Shown here piece after piece: positions 18,661-27,750 of a stretch of DNA of 64,000 nucleotides (position 1 is its first letter; the number at the start of each line of letters is the position of its first letter). Position numbers and translations under genes: made by a program. The notes under the pieces were generated by a model, which saw only the letters and a program-made list of their open reading frames with translations, was not told the origin of the DNA and ran no database searches. Source of the DNA: an uncultured Sphingopyxis sp. (GTDB lineage: Bacteria > Pseudomonadota > Alphaproteobacteria > Sphingomonadales > Sphingomonadaceae); the NCBI RefSeq assembly GCF_900078365.1, contig NZ_LT598653.1:1364001-1428000 (forward strand), given 5' to 3'.

Positions 18661-20381
18661 CCATCGCGCGCCGCCTCGCTATCGCCACTCTCTCGGCCTT
18701 CGCGTTGACAGGGGCGGGCGGCGAACCGGGCTTGATCCGGGAATATAATGTATCGGTGCCGATGCGTGACGGAACCCTGTTGTCGGCGAATGTCGTTCGT
18801 CCCAACACGGCGGACCGCGTGCCGGTCGTTCTGATACGCACACCTTATGGTCGAAACACCGAGCGCTATGCCGCGATGGGCAAATGGTGGGCCGAACGGG
18901 GCTATGCCTTCGTCGTTCAGGATGTTCGCGGTCGCGGCGATTCGGACGGGAACTTCCAGCCCTTCGTTCACGAGGCCGATGACGGTTTCGATACCCAGAG
19001 CTGGGCCGGGGGCCGACCCTGGTCGACGGGCAAGGTCGGCACGGCGGGCGGCTCCTATCTGGGATGGACACAGCTCTATCCGGCGTCGCTGAACAATCCG
19101 CATCTGGCGGCCATGATCCCCGCCGTGACGGCACCTGACCCGCATCGCAATTTTCCGCTGCAATTCGGCGTCCCGATGGTCGCGGCGGCGCATTGGGCGG
19201 CGCTGGTCGATGGTCGCCAGCGGCAGACCTTCGAAAATGTCGATCTTGCGGCCGCCTATCATCACCTGCCGCTTGCCGATTTTGATCGCGCCATCGGGCG
19301 AAACCTTCCGCTGTGGCGCGAATGGCTGGAACACCCGTCCTACGACGGTTACTGGCGTGCCCGCGGATATCAGTCGGCGCTGCTGAATGCGCGGGCGCCC
19401 GCAATGCACGTCAGCGGCTGGTACGACGACGTGCTGGTCGGGACACTGGAGAATTTTACCGCTCTTTCCCGCCGGAATTCATCCTTCGGTTTTCAGAAGC
19501 TGGTGATCGGCCCCTGGGGGCACAAGGTCAACGCCGGGCGCAAGCTGGGCGAAATCGATTTTGGGCCGGACGCGGTGATCGATTATGAAAATTTGCAGAA
19601 GCGATGGTTCGACCGGTGGCTGAAGGGGATCGACAACGGTATCGAGCGCGAGCCGCCGGTCCGGCTGTTCGTAATGGGTTCCAACGTCTGGCGTGACGAG
19701 TGGGAATGGCCGATCGCGCGGACGGTCTACACGAAATATTTTCTGCGCAGCGGTGGCAGGGCAAATGGCAGCGCCGGCGACGGCCTTCTCAGTCTCAAAC
19801 CGCCGGCAGGCGATCCGCCCGATCGCTTCCGATACGATCCGGCGAATCCCGTTCCGCTGATCACCGCGCCCGATGCGACGCAGGTCGGCGGACCCGACGA
19901 TTATGCGGAGGTTCAGAAGCGCGGCGATCTGCTGGTTTATACGACCCCGGTGCTGACCGCACCCGTCGAGGTCTGCGGGCCCGTCAAGGTCCGCCTGTTC
20001 GCCTCGACCAGTGCCCGCGACACGGATTGGACCGCGCAGCTTCAGCTCGTTCGAACCGACGGTTATGTGCAGCGCCTGAACGACGGCATCGTCCGGGCGC
20101 GATATCATCACTCGCTCGAACGGCCCGAGTTCGTGAAGCCCGGGGCAGTCGTGCCTTATGACATCGACCTCTGGGCAACCTGCATTGCCGTGAAGCGGGG
20201 CGAGAGGTTACGGGTCCAGATCGCGTCGAGCGCCTATCCGAAATTCGACCGCAATCTGAACACGGGAGGGGCAATCGCCCGCGAGGCGCGCGGCATCGTC
20301 GCGGATCAAACCGTTTTCCACGATGCGCGGCGTGCCTCCTATATTCTCCTCCCGATCGTTCCAGCACGGGCAGCGCGGTGA
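18657..20381 (+). CDS. CocE/NonD family hydrolase (S15 X-Pro dipeptidyl-peptidase-like)
   Basis: 574 aa, starting in an ATGA overlap with the S9 gene. A signal-like N-terminus (MTIARRLAIATLSAFALTGAG) is followed by an alpha/beta-hydrolase core: GTAGGSYLG with nucleophile Ser133, SGWYDDVLVGTLENF with the acid Asp, and IGPWGHKVNAG with the His. A C-terminal jelly-roll (from about 350) completes the CocE/NonD architecture. Family members are X-Pro dipeptidyl peptidases, cocaine esterase and acylases. In this peptidase operon a dipeptidyl-peptidase or acylase activity is most likely. Confidence 0.87.
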   Translation: MTIARRLAIATLSAFALTGAGGEPGLIREYNVSVPMRDGTLLSANVVRPNTADRVPVVLIRTPYGRNTERYAAMGKWWAERGYAFVVQDVRGRGDSDGNFQPFVHEADDGFDTQSWAGGRPWSTGKVGTAGGSYLGWTQLYPASLNNPHLAAMIPAVTAPDPHRNFPLQFGVPMVAAAHWAALVDGRQRQTFENVDLAAAYHHLPLADFDRAIGRNLPLWREWLEHPSYDGYWRARGYQSALLNARAPAMHVSGWYDDVLVGTLENFTALSRRNSSFGFQKLVIGPWGHKVNAGRKLGEIDFGPDAVIDYENLQKRWFDRWLKGIDNGIEREPPVRLFVMGSNVWRDEWEWPIARTVYTKYFLRSGGRANGSAGDGLLSLKPPAGDPPDRFRYDPANPVPLITAPDATQVGGPDDYAEVQKRGDLLVYTTPVLTAPVEVCGPVKVRLFASTSARDTDWTAQLQLVRTDGYVQRLNDGIVRARYHHSLERPEFVKPGAVVPYDIDLWATCIAVKRGERLRVQIASSAYPKFDRNLNTGGAIAREARGIVADQTVFHDARRASYILLPIVPARAAR

Positions 20382-21661
20382 CGGAGAACTCGCCCTCCGG
20401 ACGCTGGACGGTACATGCTTTGTGGATGACGGGCGTATTCACGTTCGCGGGCTTCATTTCCTACATGGACCGCCTGATCCTCGGCAGTCTGATCGACCCG
20501 ATCAAACATGACCTGGCCTTGTCGGATTCGCAGTTGGCTCTGCTTCAGGGTGCCGCCTTCGCTCTCGTTTATATCGTTGCCGGTTTGCTCTTTGGTCGTA
20601 TCGCCGATCGCCTCCGCCGCCGCATCCCGTTGCTTGTCGCCGGGTCGCTAATCTGGTGCCTCGGTACCGTCGGTTGCGGCCTGGCGGGGAATTTCAACGA
20701 GATGTTCGCAGCCCGGATGGTGGTTGGCGTCGGCGAGGCGACCCTCGCGCCCGCCGCCGTGTCGCTGCTGGCCGCGTCGGTGCCGCCACAGCGCCTCGCG
20801 ACCGCTATCGGTGCCTTCGTCATGGGAACGATCGTCGGCGGTCCCGGCGCGGTGGCGATCAGCGGCGCGCTTCTGGCGATCTTTGAAGGACACGCGGCCG
20901 GCCTGCCCTTCGTGCCTTGGCGTATGGTGTTGCTCGCTTGCGGCGGCTTTGGCCTGATCCTTCCCTTCCTGTTTCTCACCTTGCGCGAGCCCCTGCGGGA
21001 AGAGACGGAAGTGGGCGTGCCTCTATCACAGGTGCTGGCGACCTTTCGCCGGCATATCGGCGTCGTTCTCCCCATCTATCTCGGTCTCGCCTTGCTTTCG
21101 ATCGGCGACTTCGGCTTGTTGACCTGGTCGCCGAGCCTGCTCACCCGCAACTTCAGGTTCGAGGCCGCCGATATCGCGCTCATCTTCGGTCTCGGCGTCA
21201 CGCTCGCCGGGGTCATCGGGTCGCTCGGCGGCGGGCTGTTCCTCGACTGGCTCGGCCTGAAGAACGGTATGCGGCGCCATATCGCGATCATCGCGATCCT
21301 GGCAGGCCTTGCCGCTGTCGCTGCGGCCGCCATGGCCACGCCTTCGCAACTGCTGGTCGTCGCCGGTATTCTTGGCTGGACGATGGCGTCGGCCGTCGCC
21401 GCCATCGGTGGAATTGCCGTCCTGCAACGGGTGCTGCCGGCGGATTGCCGCGGCACGGCCATGTCGTTGGTGTCGTTTTTCGCGATCCTCATCGGCCTCG
21501 GCCTCGGGCCAACGCTCATCGCGGAGGTCACCGAAACGATTTTTGCGGATTCCTCGGCCGTCGGCTGGTCGATCGCAATCGTGACCGTTCCGGCTGCGCT
21601 CGTCGGGGCGATCCTGTTCCTGGTGTCGAGGTCCCAAATGCCCGAGGAGAGAGAACCCTGA
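20378..21661 (+). CDS. MFS transporter
   Basis: 427 aa, starting at GTG in a GTGA overlap. Twelve membrane helices are visible, with the MFS loop motif GRIADRLRRR between helices 2 and 3 and YMDRLILGSLIDPIK in helix 1, a pattern seen in spinster-like and anion-cation symporter MFS proteins. The substrate is unknown; position among peptidases suggests uptake or export of an amino acid or small peptide-derived product. Its stop shares one base with the next start. Confidence 0.85.
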   Translation: MTENSPSGRWTVHALWMTGVFTFAGFISYMDRLILGSLIDPIKHDLALSDSQLALLQGAAFALVYIVAGLLFGRIADRLRRRIPLLVAGSLIWCLGTVGCGLAGNFNEMFAARMVVGVGEATLAPAAVSLLAASVPPQRLATAIGAFVMGTIVGGPGAVAISGALLAIFEGHAAGLPFVPWRMVLLACGGFGLILPFLFLTLREPLREETEVGVPLSQVLATFRRHIGVVLPIYLGLALLSIGDFGLLTWSPSLLTRNFRFEAADIALIFGLGVTLAGVIGSLGGGLFLDWLGLKNGMRRHIAIIAILAGLAAVAAAAMATPSQLLVVAGILGWTMASAVAAIGGIAVLQRVLPADCRGTAMSLVSFFAILIGLGLGPTLIAEVTETIFADSSAVGWSIAIVTVPAALVGAILFLVSRSQMPEEREP

Positions 21662-22647
21662 TGATGTCTTCGCAGGAACTGCTTCAGTCCGCCCTCGTGT
21701 GGGACAATCATGCCTGTCCGCCGCTACGCCCGAACGATGTCGAGTTCCTGCCGGCGCTCGACCGCTACCGCGCCGTCGGGGTCGACGTGGTGAGTCTCAA
21801 TGTGGGGTTCGGAGAGCAGGGGATTGAAGATCATATACGGATGCTGGGGATGTTGCGCGGCTGGATCGCGGCGCATCCGTCGCGATACCGGCTGGTCGGA
21901 TCGGTGCGCGATATCCGGGAGGCGCAGGCGGCTGGTCAACTCGCGATCTACTTCGATGTCGAAGGCATGCGCGCGCTCGGCGGGCAGGTCGATCTCGTCC
22001 GGCTTTATTATGATCTTGGCGTCCGCTGGATGCTGATCGCTTATAATCATCGCAACGAAGCGGGGAGCGGATGTCAGGATGACGCCGACGAGGGGCTGAC
22101 CGATTTCGGGCGCCGGGCAATCGATGAGATGAACAGGGTGGGCATGCTGCCCTGTTGTTCGCACACCGGCTATCGGACCGCTGCCGAGGTGATCGACTAT
22201 TCGCCCGAACCGGTCATCTTCTCCCATTCCAACGCGCGCGCGCTTTGGGATCACCCGCGCAATATTCCCGACGATCTCATGCGGCGCTGCGCCGACAAGG
22301 GCGGCGTCATCGGCATCAACGGGGTCGGGCTTTTCCTTGGCACCGACCGGGAAACCGCGCCCCTGATCGCGCGCCATATCGACCATGCCATCGCGGTGGC
22401 GGGCGAGGACCATGTCGCACTCGGAATCGACTATGTCTTCGATCTCAGTGAACTCGACGACTATGTTGCCGAGATGGCCGGAACTTTTCCGGCGAGCTAT
22501 GGATATTCGGCCGGCATGCGCCTGACGGCCCCCGAGGAACTGCCGCTCGTCGTCGATAGCCTCGTCGCGCTGGGACACCCCGCGCGCCGTATCGAGAAGA
22601 TACTCGGAGGCAATCTCCTGAAACTGGCAAGCGATCGCTGGACGTGA
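21661..22647 (+). CDS. M19 (membrane/renal dipeptidase) family protein with Asp-to-Cys change in the metal motif
   Basis: 328 aa, starting one base into the previous stop with GGAGAGAG upstream. The TIM-barrel metal ligands of M19 are recognisable: the N-terminal HxD motif appears as WDNHACPPL (His kept, Asp replaced by Cys), Glu in FDVEGMRAL, His in CSHTGY and His in FSHSNARAL, plus GIDYVFD near the C-terminus. No signal peptide is seen, so it is probably cytoplasmic. M19 enzymes hydrolyse dipeptides and accept D-amino acids at the C-terminal position, which suits an operon carrying an epimerase and a D-amino-acid-dehydrogenase-like enzyme. The Cys may alter metal occupancy. Confidence 0.85.
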   Translation: MMSSQELLQSALVWDNHACPPLRPNDVEFLPALDRYRAVGVDVVSLNVGFGEQGIEDHIRMLGMLRGWIAAHPSRYRLVGSVRDIREAQAAGQLAIYFDVEGMRALGGQVDLVRLYYDLGVRWMLIAYNHRNEAGSGCQDDADEGLTDFGRRAIDEMNRVGMLPCCSHTGYRTAAEVIDYSPEPVIFSHSNARALWDHPRNIPDDLMRRCADKGGVIGINGVGLFLGTDRETAPLIARHIDHAIAVAGEDHVALGIDYVFDLSELDDYVAEMAGTFPASYGYSAGMRLTAPEELPLVVDSLVALGHPARRIEKILGGNLLKLASDRWT

Positions 22648-23906
22648 GGACGTCACAACAGGGCGCGGATGCGATCGTGATCGGCGCCGGAATCGTGGGG
22701 ACCGCGATCGCGCTTGCGCTCGCGCGGACCGGCATGCAGGTCTTGCTTGTGGATCGCGGCCCTCCCGGCCTGGCTTGCTCGCGCGGCAATGCCGGTATCA
22801 TCGCCACCTCCGAAATCGAGCCGCTCGTCAGCTTCCGCACGATGCTGCGCGTTCCCGCGCTTCTGCTCGATCCACTGGGACCGCTCCGCATTTCGCCACG
22901 TGCTTTGCCGCGGCTTCTGCCATGGTTCGGGCGGGCGGCGCTCTCTGCAAGGCGTGCGCGCCGTGAAAGCGCAACAATGGTTCTTGCGGCACTGTGCGAA
23001 CAATCGCTCGACGCGCATATGCGCCTGCTGCCCGAAGCAGCGCACCACGGACTGATCCGCCGTTCCGGGATGATCGACGCGATCAGAGATGAAAAGGGGC
23101 GTTCATTGCTGCGCGCGCGCAAGATATCGTGCGAGCAGTATGGAATCGCGGTTGAAACGCTGGATTCCTCGGAACTTTGCGATCTGGAGCCCGCGTTGAA
23201 AGCCGGCCTTGCTGGTGGCCTTTTTCACCCCGGGGTTGCCCATGTTTCCGATCCGCTGGACATTGTCGTCGCCTATGCCAATGCATTCGGCAAATATGGT
23301 GGCACGTTCCGGCAAGCCCGTGTGGACGGCCTCGATGTGACCGATAGCGGCGTTCGGGTCCTGATCGATGGTACCGAAATCGAGACGCGGCATGTCGTGG
23401 TCGCGGCGGGAACCGGCTCACCGTCGCTGCTGCGTCCGTTCGCGAAAGCGATCCCGCTCGCTGCGGAGCGCGGCTATCATATGCAGCTTACCGAAAAGGG
23501 TCCTGCGCTGGGGCGGCCGGTCATGTTCATGAGCGACAGTTTCGTCGCCACCCCGCTTGCGCATGGCGTTCGCCTCGCGGGCACGGCCGAATTCGCGGCC
23601 GAGAATGACGAGCCCGATTGGCGCCGGGCAGATAAGCTGCTCCAAGGTGCGAAAGCCTATCTGCCCGATCTCGAGCCGGCCGGCGCCACCCGCTGGATGG
23701 GATCGCGTTCGACGTTTCCGGATTCGCTTCCCGCGATCGGCGCGATCGCAGGCACGTCCATCCACTATGCGTTCGGTCATCAGCATCTCGGGCTGACCTT
23801 GTCCGCCATTACGGCGGAGATGATTGCGAACATGATATGCAAGCGGCAAGCCTCGGCTATGCTCCCGCATCTCTCGCTCGATCGCTTCGCGCGAATTCGG
23901 CGGTGA
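22644..23906 (+). CDS. FAD-dependent D-amino-acid dehydrogenase-like oxidoreductase
   Basis: 420 aa, starting at GTG in a GTGA overlap. The FAD Rossmann motif is VIGAGIVGTAIALALARTG with the ribose Asp in LLVDRG, and the DAO-family C-terminal FGHQHLGLTLSAITAEM is present. Order and length match the DadA type, which oxidises D-amino acids to 2-oxo acids with electrons passed to the respiratory chain. It lacks an obvious lipid anchor. It is the last gene of the 12888-23906 operon. Deamination of D-amino acids freed by the dipeptidase is the inferred role; sarcosine- or glycine-oxidase-like activity cannot be excluded. Confidence 0.8.
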   Translation: MRTSQQGADAIVIGAGIVGTAIALALARTGMQVLLVDRGPPGLACSRGNAGIIATSEIEPLVSFRTMLRVPALLLDPLGPLRISPRALPRLLPWFGRAALSARRARRESATMVLAALCEQSLDAHMRLLPEAAHHGLIRRSGMIDAIRDEKGRSLLRARKISCEQYGIAVETLDSSELCDLEPALKAGLAGGLFHPGVAHVSDPLDIVVAYANAFGKYGGTFRQARVDGLDVTDSGVRVLIDGTEIETRHVVVAAGTGSPSLLRPFAKAIPLAAERGYHMQLTEKGPALGRPVMFMSDSFVATPLAHGVRLAGTAEFAAENDEPDWRRADKLLQGAKAYLPDLEPAGATRWMGSRSTFPDSLPAIGAIAGTSIHYAFGHQHLGLTLSAITAEMIANMICKRQASAMLPHLSLDRFARIRR

Positions 23907-24022
23907 TCGTCGGCCGGGCGCGCAAATCATGCGCCACCATGCGCGCTTCCTCCTGAATCCGGTCGCGGTCACGGCTAATGTGCCCATAGTCGTTCCCCAA
24001 CGGAAAGCGAGCCAGCTTGAAA

Positions 24023-26245
24023 ATGACGAGCATATTGCACTGGGCCACATGGATCGCTGCAGGCGCGGCGGTGGCTTGCGGGTTTCCGGCGCGTGGAGCC
24101 GAACTCGCGGTCGAGCAGGCGATCGGTTCCGTCAGTCTCGATGGACCGCGCGCCCGCGGGGTGAAGCCTTCGCCCGACGGCGAGCTTGTCGCCTATCTCA
24201 AGGCAGACCCCGCCCACGAGGGTGTAAGCGATTTATGGGTCGCTGAGGCTCGCGGCGGAAAACCCTTTCTCCTCGTCGCGGGCCAAAGTCTCGAACGATC
24301 GGAGCGTTCCTTGTCCGGAGACGCGTTCGAGCGCCGCGAACGCATGCGGATCACGACGACCGGCGTGACGGAATATATGTGGGATGACGACAGCCGGCGG
24401 CTCTTGATACCGTCGGGCGAGGACATCTGGATCGTCGATGTCGCTACCCGCAAGCTTGCGCGCGTGCCGGACAATGGCGGTGATCATGTCGACGTCCGCT
24501 TCTCTCCGGGCGGAACCCGGCTGTCCTTTGTTCGTGGACGCAATCTCTATGTGACCGATATCGGGTCTTCGGCGACGCGGCCGTTGACCACCGATGGCGG
24601 CGGGGCCGTCTCCTGGGGCCTCGCCGAATTTGTCGCGCAGGAAGAAATGCGGCGTTCCTCGGGATATTGGTGGTCGCCCGATGACCGTTATATCGCAGCA
24701 CAGCGCGTCGATGAAAGCGGCGTCGATCTCGTTCCGCGAATCGTGACGGGCGCCGCGGGAAGCGCGGTCGTCGAGCAACGCTATCCCCGCGCCGGCCGCC
24801 CGAACGCGTCGGTCCGGCTTGCGATCATCGATGTAGCGAGCGCGAAGCCGGTCGAGGCGAACATCGATATCGGGACCGATTATTATTTGGCCCGCGTCGA
24901 CTGGGCGCGCGATGGCAAGACCCTGTTCGTCCAGCGACAGTCGCGCGACCAGCGACGTCTCGAATTATTTGCAGTGAATCCGGCATCGGGCGCCGCACGT
25001 CTGTTGCTGGCCGAAAAATCCGACCATTGGATCGAATTGTCGGATGATTTCAGGCCGCTGGCCTCCGGCGGGTTTCTCTGGACCCTCGAGCGTGACGGGA
25101 ACCGGCATATCTATCGTTTCGGTGCGGACGGGAAGGAACTTGCCCAGGTGACGTCGGGCGATTGGCCGGTATCGGCGATCGAGGGGGTCGACGAGGCGAA
25201 GCAGATCGTCTTCTTCTCGGCCTCGCGCGAAACGCCGATCGAGCGGCAGCTCTATTCGGTTTCTTACACCAGGCCGGCGGAGCCCAAGCGGCTGACCAAA
25301 GGGCCCGGGTGGTGGCGGTTCACCTTCGCGAGAGCGCCGCAGACCTTTGTGGGAACCTATTCGGATCCCCGAACCCCGCCGCGCACCGGACTCTATTCGA
25401 CAAGCGGCAGATTGCTGCGCTGGATCGAACCGAACACGCTTGATGAAACCCATCCCTATTGGCCTTTCGTCGCCGGCCTGCCGAAGCCCATCTACGGGAC
25501 GTTGCAGGCGGCCGACGGTCAGACACTCTATTACTCACTCCAGATGCCGACGGCATTCGATCCCGCGCGGCGCTATCCGGCGATTATATCGACCTACGGC
25601 GGTCCCATGGTCCAGACTGTCCGCCGGCAGTGGGGAGACGTCACCGATCGGCTGCTTCTCGATCGGGGCTACATTCTCTTCCGGCTCGACAATCGAGGTT
25701 CGAGCAATCGGTCGGTCGCCTTCAAGACGGCCATCGCGGGGAAGCTCGGCATCGAGGAAACGCGGGATCAACTGGCCGGCGCCGCCTTCCTTGCCACCAT
25801 GCCCAACGTTGATCCTTCGCGGATCGGCGTGATGGGCTGGAGTTTCGGCGGCTTCATGACTCTGATGCTCATGACCGAGCCTGGCCATCCCTTCGCCGCG
25901 GGCGCTGCCGGCGCATCGCCGAGCGACTGGCGGCTTTACGACACGCACTATACCGAACGGTTTCTGGGCACGCCGATGGAGCATCCCGAAGCCTATGACG
26001 CGGTGGACATCGTAAAGCGGATCGGTGGCTTGAAGGGCCGGCTGCTGCTCATCCAGGGCATGGCCGACGACAATGTCGTGTTCGACAACGCCATTCGGGT
26101 GTCCGCTGCGCTGCAAAAGCAGGGGACGGTATTCGATCAGCTTTATTATCCCGGCGGCGCCCATCTGCTTCGCGGCGCGGCGCAGCGGCATCTGTGGCGC
26201 AGCTATCTCGATTTCTTCGATCGCACGCTGAAGGACGCGAAATGA
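24023..26245 (+). CDS. S9B dipeptidyl peptidase IV-like peptidase
   Basis: 740 aa; ATG 24023 is preferred over an upstream TTG. A signal peptide (HWATWIAAGAAVACGFPARGA) precedes an eight-bladed propeller and an alpha/beta-hydrolase domain. The DPP4-specific double-Glu motif is in FVAQEEMRRSSGYWWSPD. The catalytic motif is GWSFGGFM (Ser607), with Asp in GMADDNVVF and His in GGAHLL. DPP4 removes N-terminal Xaa-Pro or Xaa-Ala dipeptides in the periplasm. It opens a second operon 116 bp after the previous gene, and its end overlaps the ALDH gene by four bases. Confidence 0.93.
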   Translation: MTSILHWATWIAAGAAVACGFPARGAELAVEQAIGSVSLDGPRARGVKPSPDGELVAYLKADPAHEGVSDLWVAEARGGKPFLLVAGQSLERSERSLSGDAFERRERMRITTTGVTEYMWDDDSRRLLIPSGEDIWIVDVATRKLARVPDNGGDHVDVRFSPGGTRLSFVRGRNLYVTDIGSSATRPLTTDGGGAVSWGLAEFVAQEEMRRSSGYWWSPDDRYIAAQRVDESGVDLVPRIVTGAAGSAVVEQRYPRAGRPNASVRLAIIDVASAKPVEANIDIGTDYYLARVDWARDGKTLFVQRQSRDQRRLELFAVNPASGAARLLLAEKSDHWIELSDDFRPLASGGFLWTLERDGNRHIYRFGADGKELAQVTSGDWPVSAIEGVDEAKQIVFFSASRETPIERQLYSVSYTRPAEPKRLTKGPGWWRFTFARAPQTFVGTYSDPRTPPRTGLYSTSGRLLRWIEPNTLDETHPYWPFVAGLPKPIYGTLQAADGQTLYYSLQMPTAFDPARRYPAIISTYGGPMVQTVRRQWGDVTDRLLLDRGYILFRLDNRGSSNRSVAFKTAIAGKLGIEETRDQLAGAAFLATMPNVDPSRIGVMGWSFGGFMTLMLMTEPGHPFAAGAAGASPSDWRLYDTHYTERFLGTPMEHPEAYDAVDIVKRIGGLKGRLLLIQGMADDNVVFDNAIRVSAALQKQGTVFDQLYYPGGAHLLRGAAQRHLWRSYLDFFDRTLKDAK

Positions 26246-27750
26246 GCACTCCCATCGAAGCCGCTCGCGCCGCATTCGAGGCGATGGGGATCGATTTGCC
26301 GCCGTCAAAGGGGGGCTTTGAGGCGCGCAGCCCGATCGACGGAAGCGCGCTCCATCGTTTCGAGCAGACCTCAACCCGAGATATCGAGACGATCGTCCGG
26401 TTGGCAACGGCGGCGCATAGGGAATGGCGGTGCGCGCCGGCTCCCGTTCGCGGAGAACTGGTCCGCCGCTTCGGCCTCATGCTGCGCGAGCATAAAGAAG
26501 CTCTCGGTCGCCTTGTTTCGATCGAAACCGGAAAGATTCTGTCTGAAGGGCTGGGCGAGGTTCAGGAAATGATCGACATGGCCGATTTCGCCGTCGGCCA
26601 GTCGCGCCAGCTTCACGGGCTGACCATAGCATCCGAGCGCCCGGGCCACAGCATGCGCGAAACCTGGCAGCCTCTTGGAACGGTCCTGATCATCTCGGCA
26701 TTCAATTTTCCGGTCGCGGTCTGGGCCTGGAACGCCTGTCTCGCGATCGTCTGCGGCAATTCCATAATCTGGAAACCGTCCGAGAAGGCCATGATGTCCG
26801 CCTTCGCCGTCCAGTCCCTGATGGAACGCGCGATAGGCGAGTTCGAAGCCGCACCCAAGGGCCTCGCAGCTCTTGTGAATGGCGATGCTCCGATCGGTGC
26901 GCGCCTTGTCGACGATCCCCGGATCGCGCTCGTGTCCGCGACGGGATCGAGCGAAATGGGGCGTAAGGTCGGTGCTGCCGTGTCGGCGCGGTTCGGACGC
27001 TCGCTGCTCGAACTCGGCGGGAATAATGCGGCGATCGTAGCGCCCAGTGCCGATTTGGATTTGGCCGTTCGGGCCATTCTGTTCGCCGCCGTGGGCACCG
27101 CCGGCCAGCGATGCACGACCCTCCGACGCCTGATCGTTCACGAGTCGATATACGACGAGGTGATCGGGCGGCTCGTTGACCTCTATGCACGTCTGCCCAT
27201 CGGTAATCCGCTCGAACCGTCGACGCTCGTCGGTCCGTTGGTCGATCGAGATGCCTATGAGCGAATGCGAGCCGCTCTCACCGATGTGGCGGCCGCCCGC
27301 GGCCACATCCATGGCGGTGAACGAATTCATCTTGGGCATGAGGCGGCCTTCTACGTCCGTCCGGCTCTGGTCGAGATGCCTGCCGCGAGCGGACCCATGA
27401 CCAGGGAAACGTTCGCACCCATTCTCTATGCCGTTCGTTACTCCGAACTTTCCGAGGCGATCGCCATTCAGAATGATTCCGCACATGGGCTGTCGTCGTC
27501 GATCTTTTCGACCGACGTTCGCGACGCGGAATATTTTCTGAGCGCCATCGGATCGGACTGCGGGATCGCCAATGTCAATATCGGTACGTCCGGGGCGGAG
27601 ATCGGTGGCGCCTTCGGGGGCGAGAAGGCCACCGGAGGCGGTCGCGAGTCAGGATCGGACGCCTGGCGCGGATATATGCGCCGGCAGACGGCGACCATAA
27701 ATTATTCTCACGCGCTCCCTCTGGCGCAAGGCGTGACCTTCGATTTGTGA
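26242..27750 (+). CDS. ALDH7-type aldehyde dehydrogenase (piperideine-6-carboxylate / aminoadipate semialdehyde dehydrogenase-like)
   Basis: 502 aa, ATGA overlap with the DPP4 gene. The aldehyde-dehydrogenase active site is intact: Glu in LELGGNNAAIV and catalytic Cys291 in GTAGQRCTTLRR. The segments NFPVAVWAWN, IWKPSEK, FVRPALVEM-like and GTSGAEIGGAFGGEKATGGGRESGSDAWR are characteristic of the ALDH7 (antiquitin/AmaB) branch, whose members oxidise aminoadipate semialdehyde formed from piperideine-6-carboxylate. Neighbouring flavin oxidase and ketimine-reductase-like genes fit a pipecolate route of lysine breakdown. Substrate is by family and context, not proof. Confidence 0.85.
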   Translation: MSTPIEAARAAFEAMGIDLPPSKGGFEARSPIDGSALHRFEQTSTRDIETIVRLATAAHREWRCAPAPVRGELVRRFGLMLREHKEALGRLVSIETGKILSEGLGEVQEMIDMADFAVGQSRQLHGLTIASERPGHSMRETWQPLGTVLIISAFNFPVAVWAWNACLAIVCGNSIIWKPSEKAMMSAFAVQSLMERAIGEFEAAPKGLAALVNGDAPIGARLVDDPRIALVSATGSSEMGRKVGAAVSARFGRSLLELGGNNAAIVAPSADLDLAVRAILFAAVGTAGQRCTTLRRLIVHESIYDEVIGRLVDLYARLPIGNPLEPSTLVGPLVDRDAYERMRAALTDVAAARGHIHGGERIHLGHEAAFYVRPALVEMPAASGPMTRETFAPILYAVRYSELSEAIAIQNDSAHGLSSSIFSTDVRDAEYFLSAIGSDCGIANVNIGTSGAEIGGAFGGEKATGGGRESGSDAWRGYMRRQTATINYSHALPLAQGVTFDL

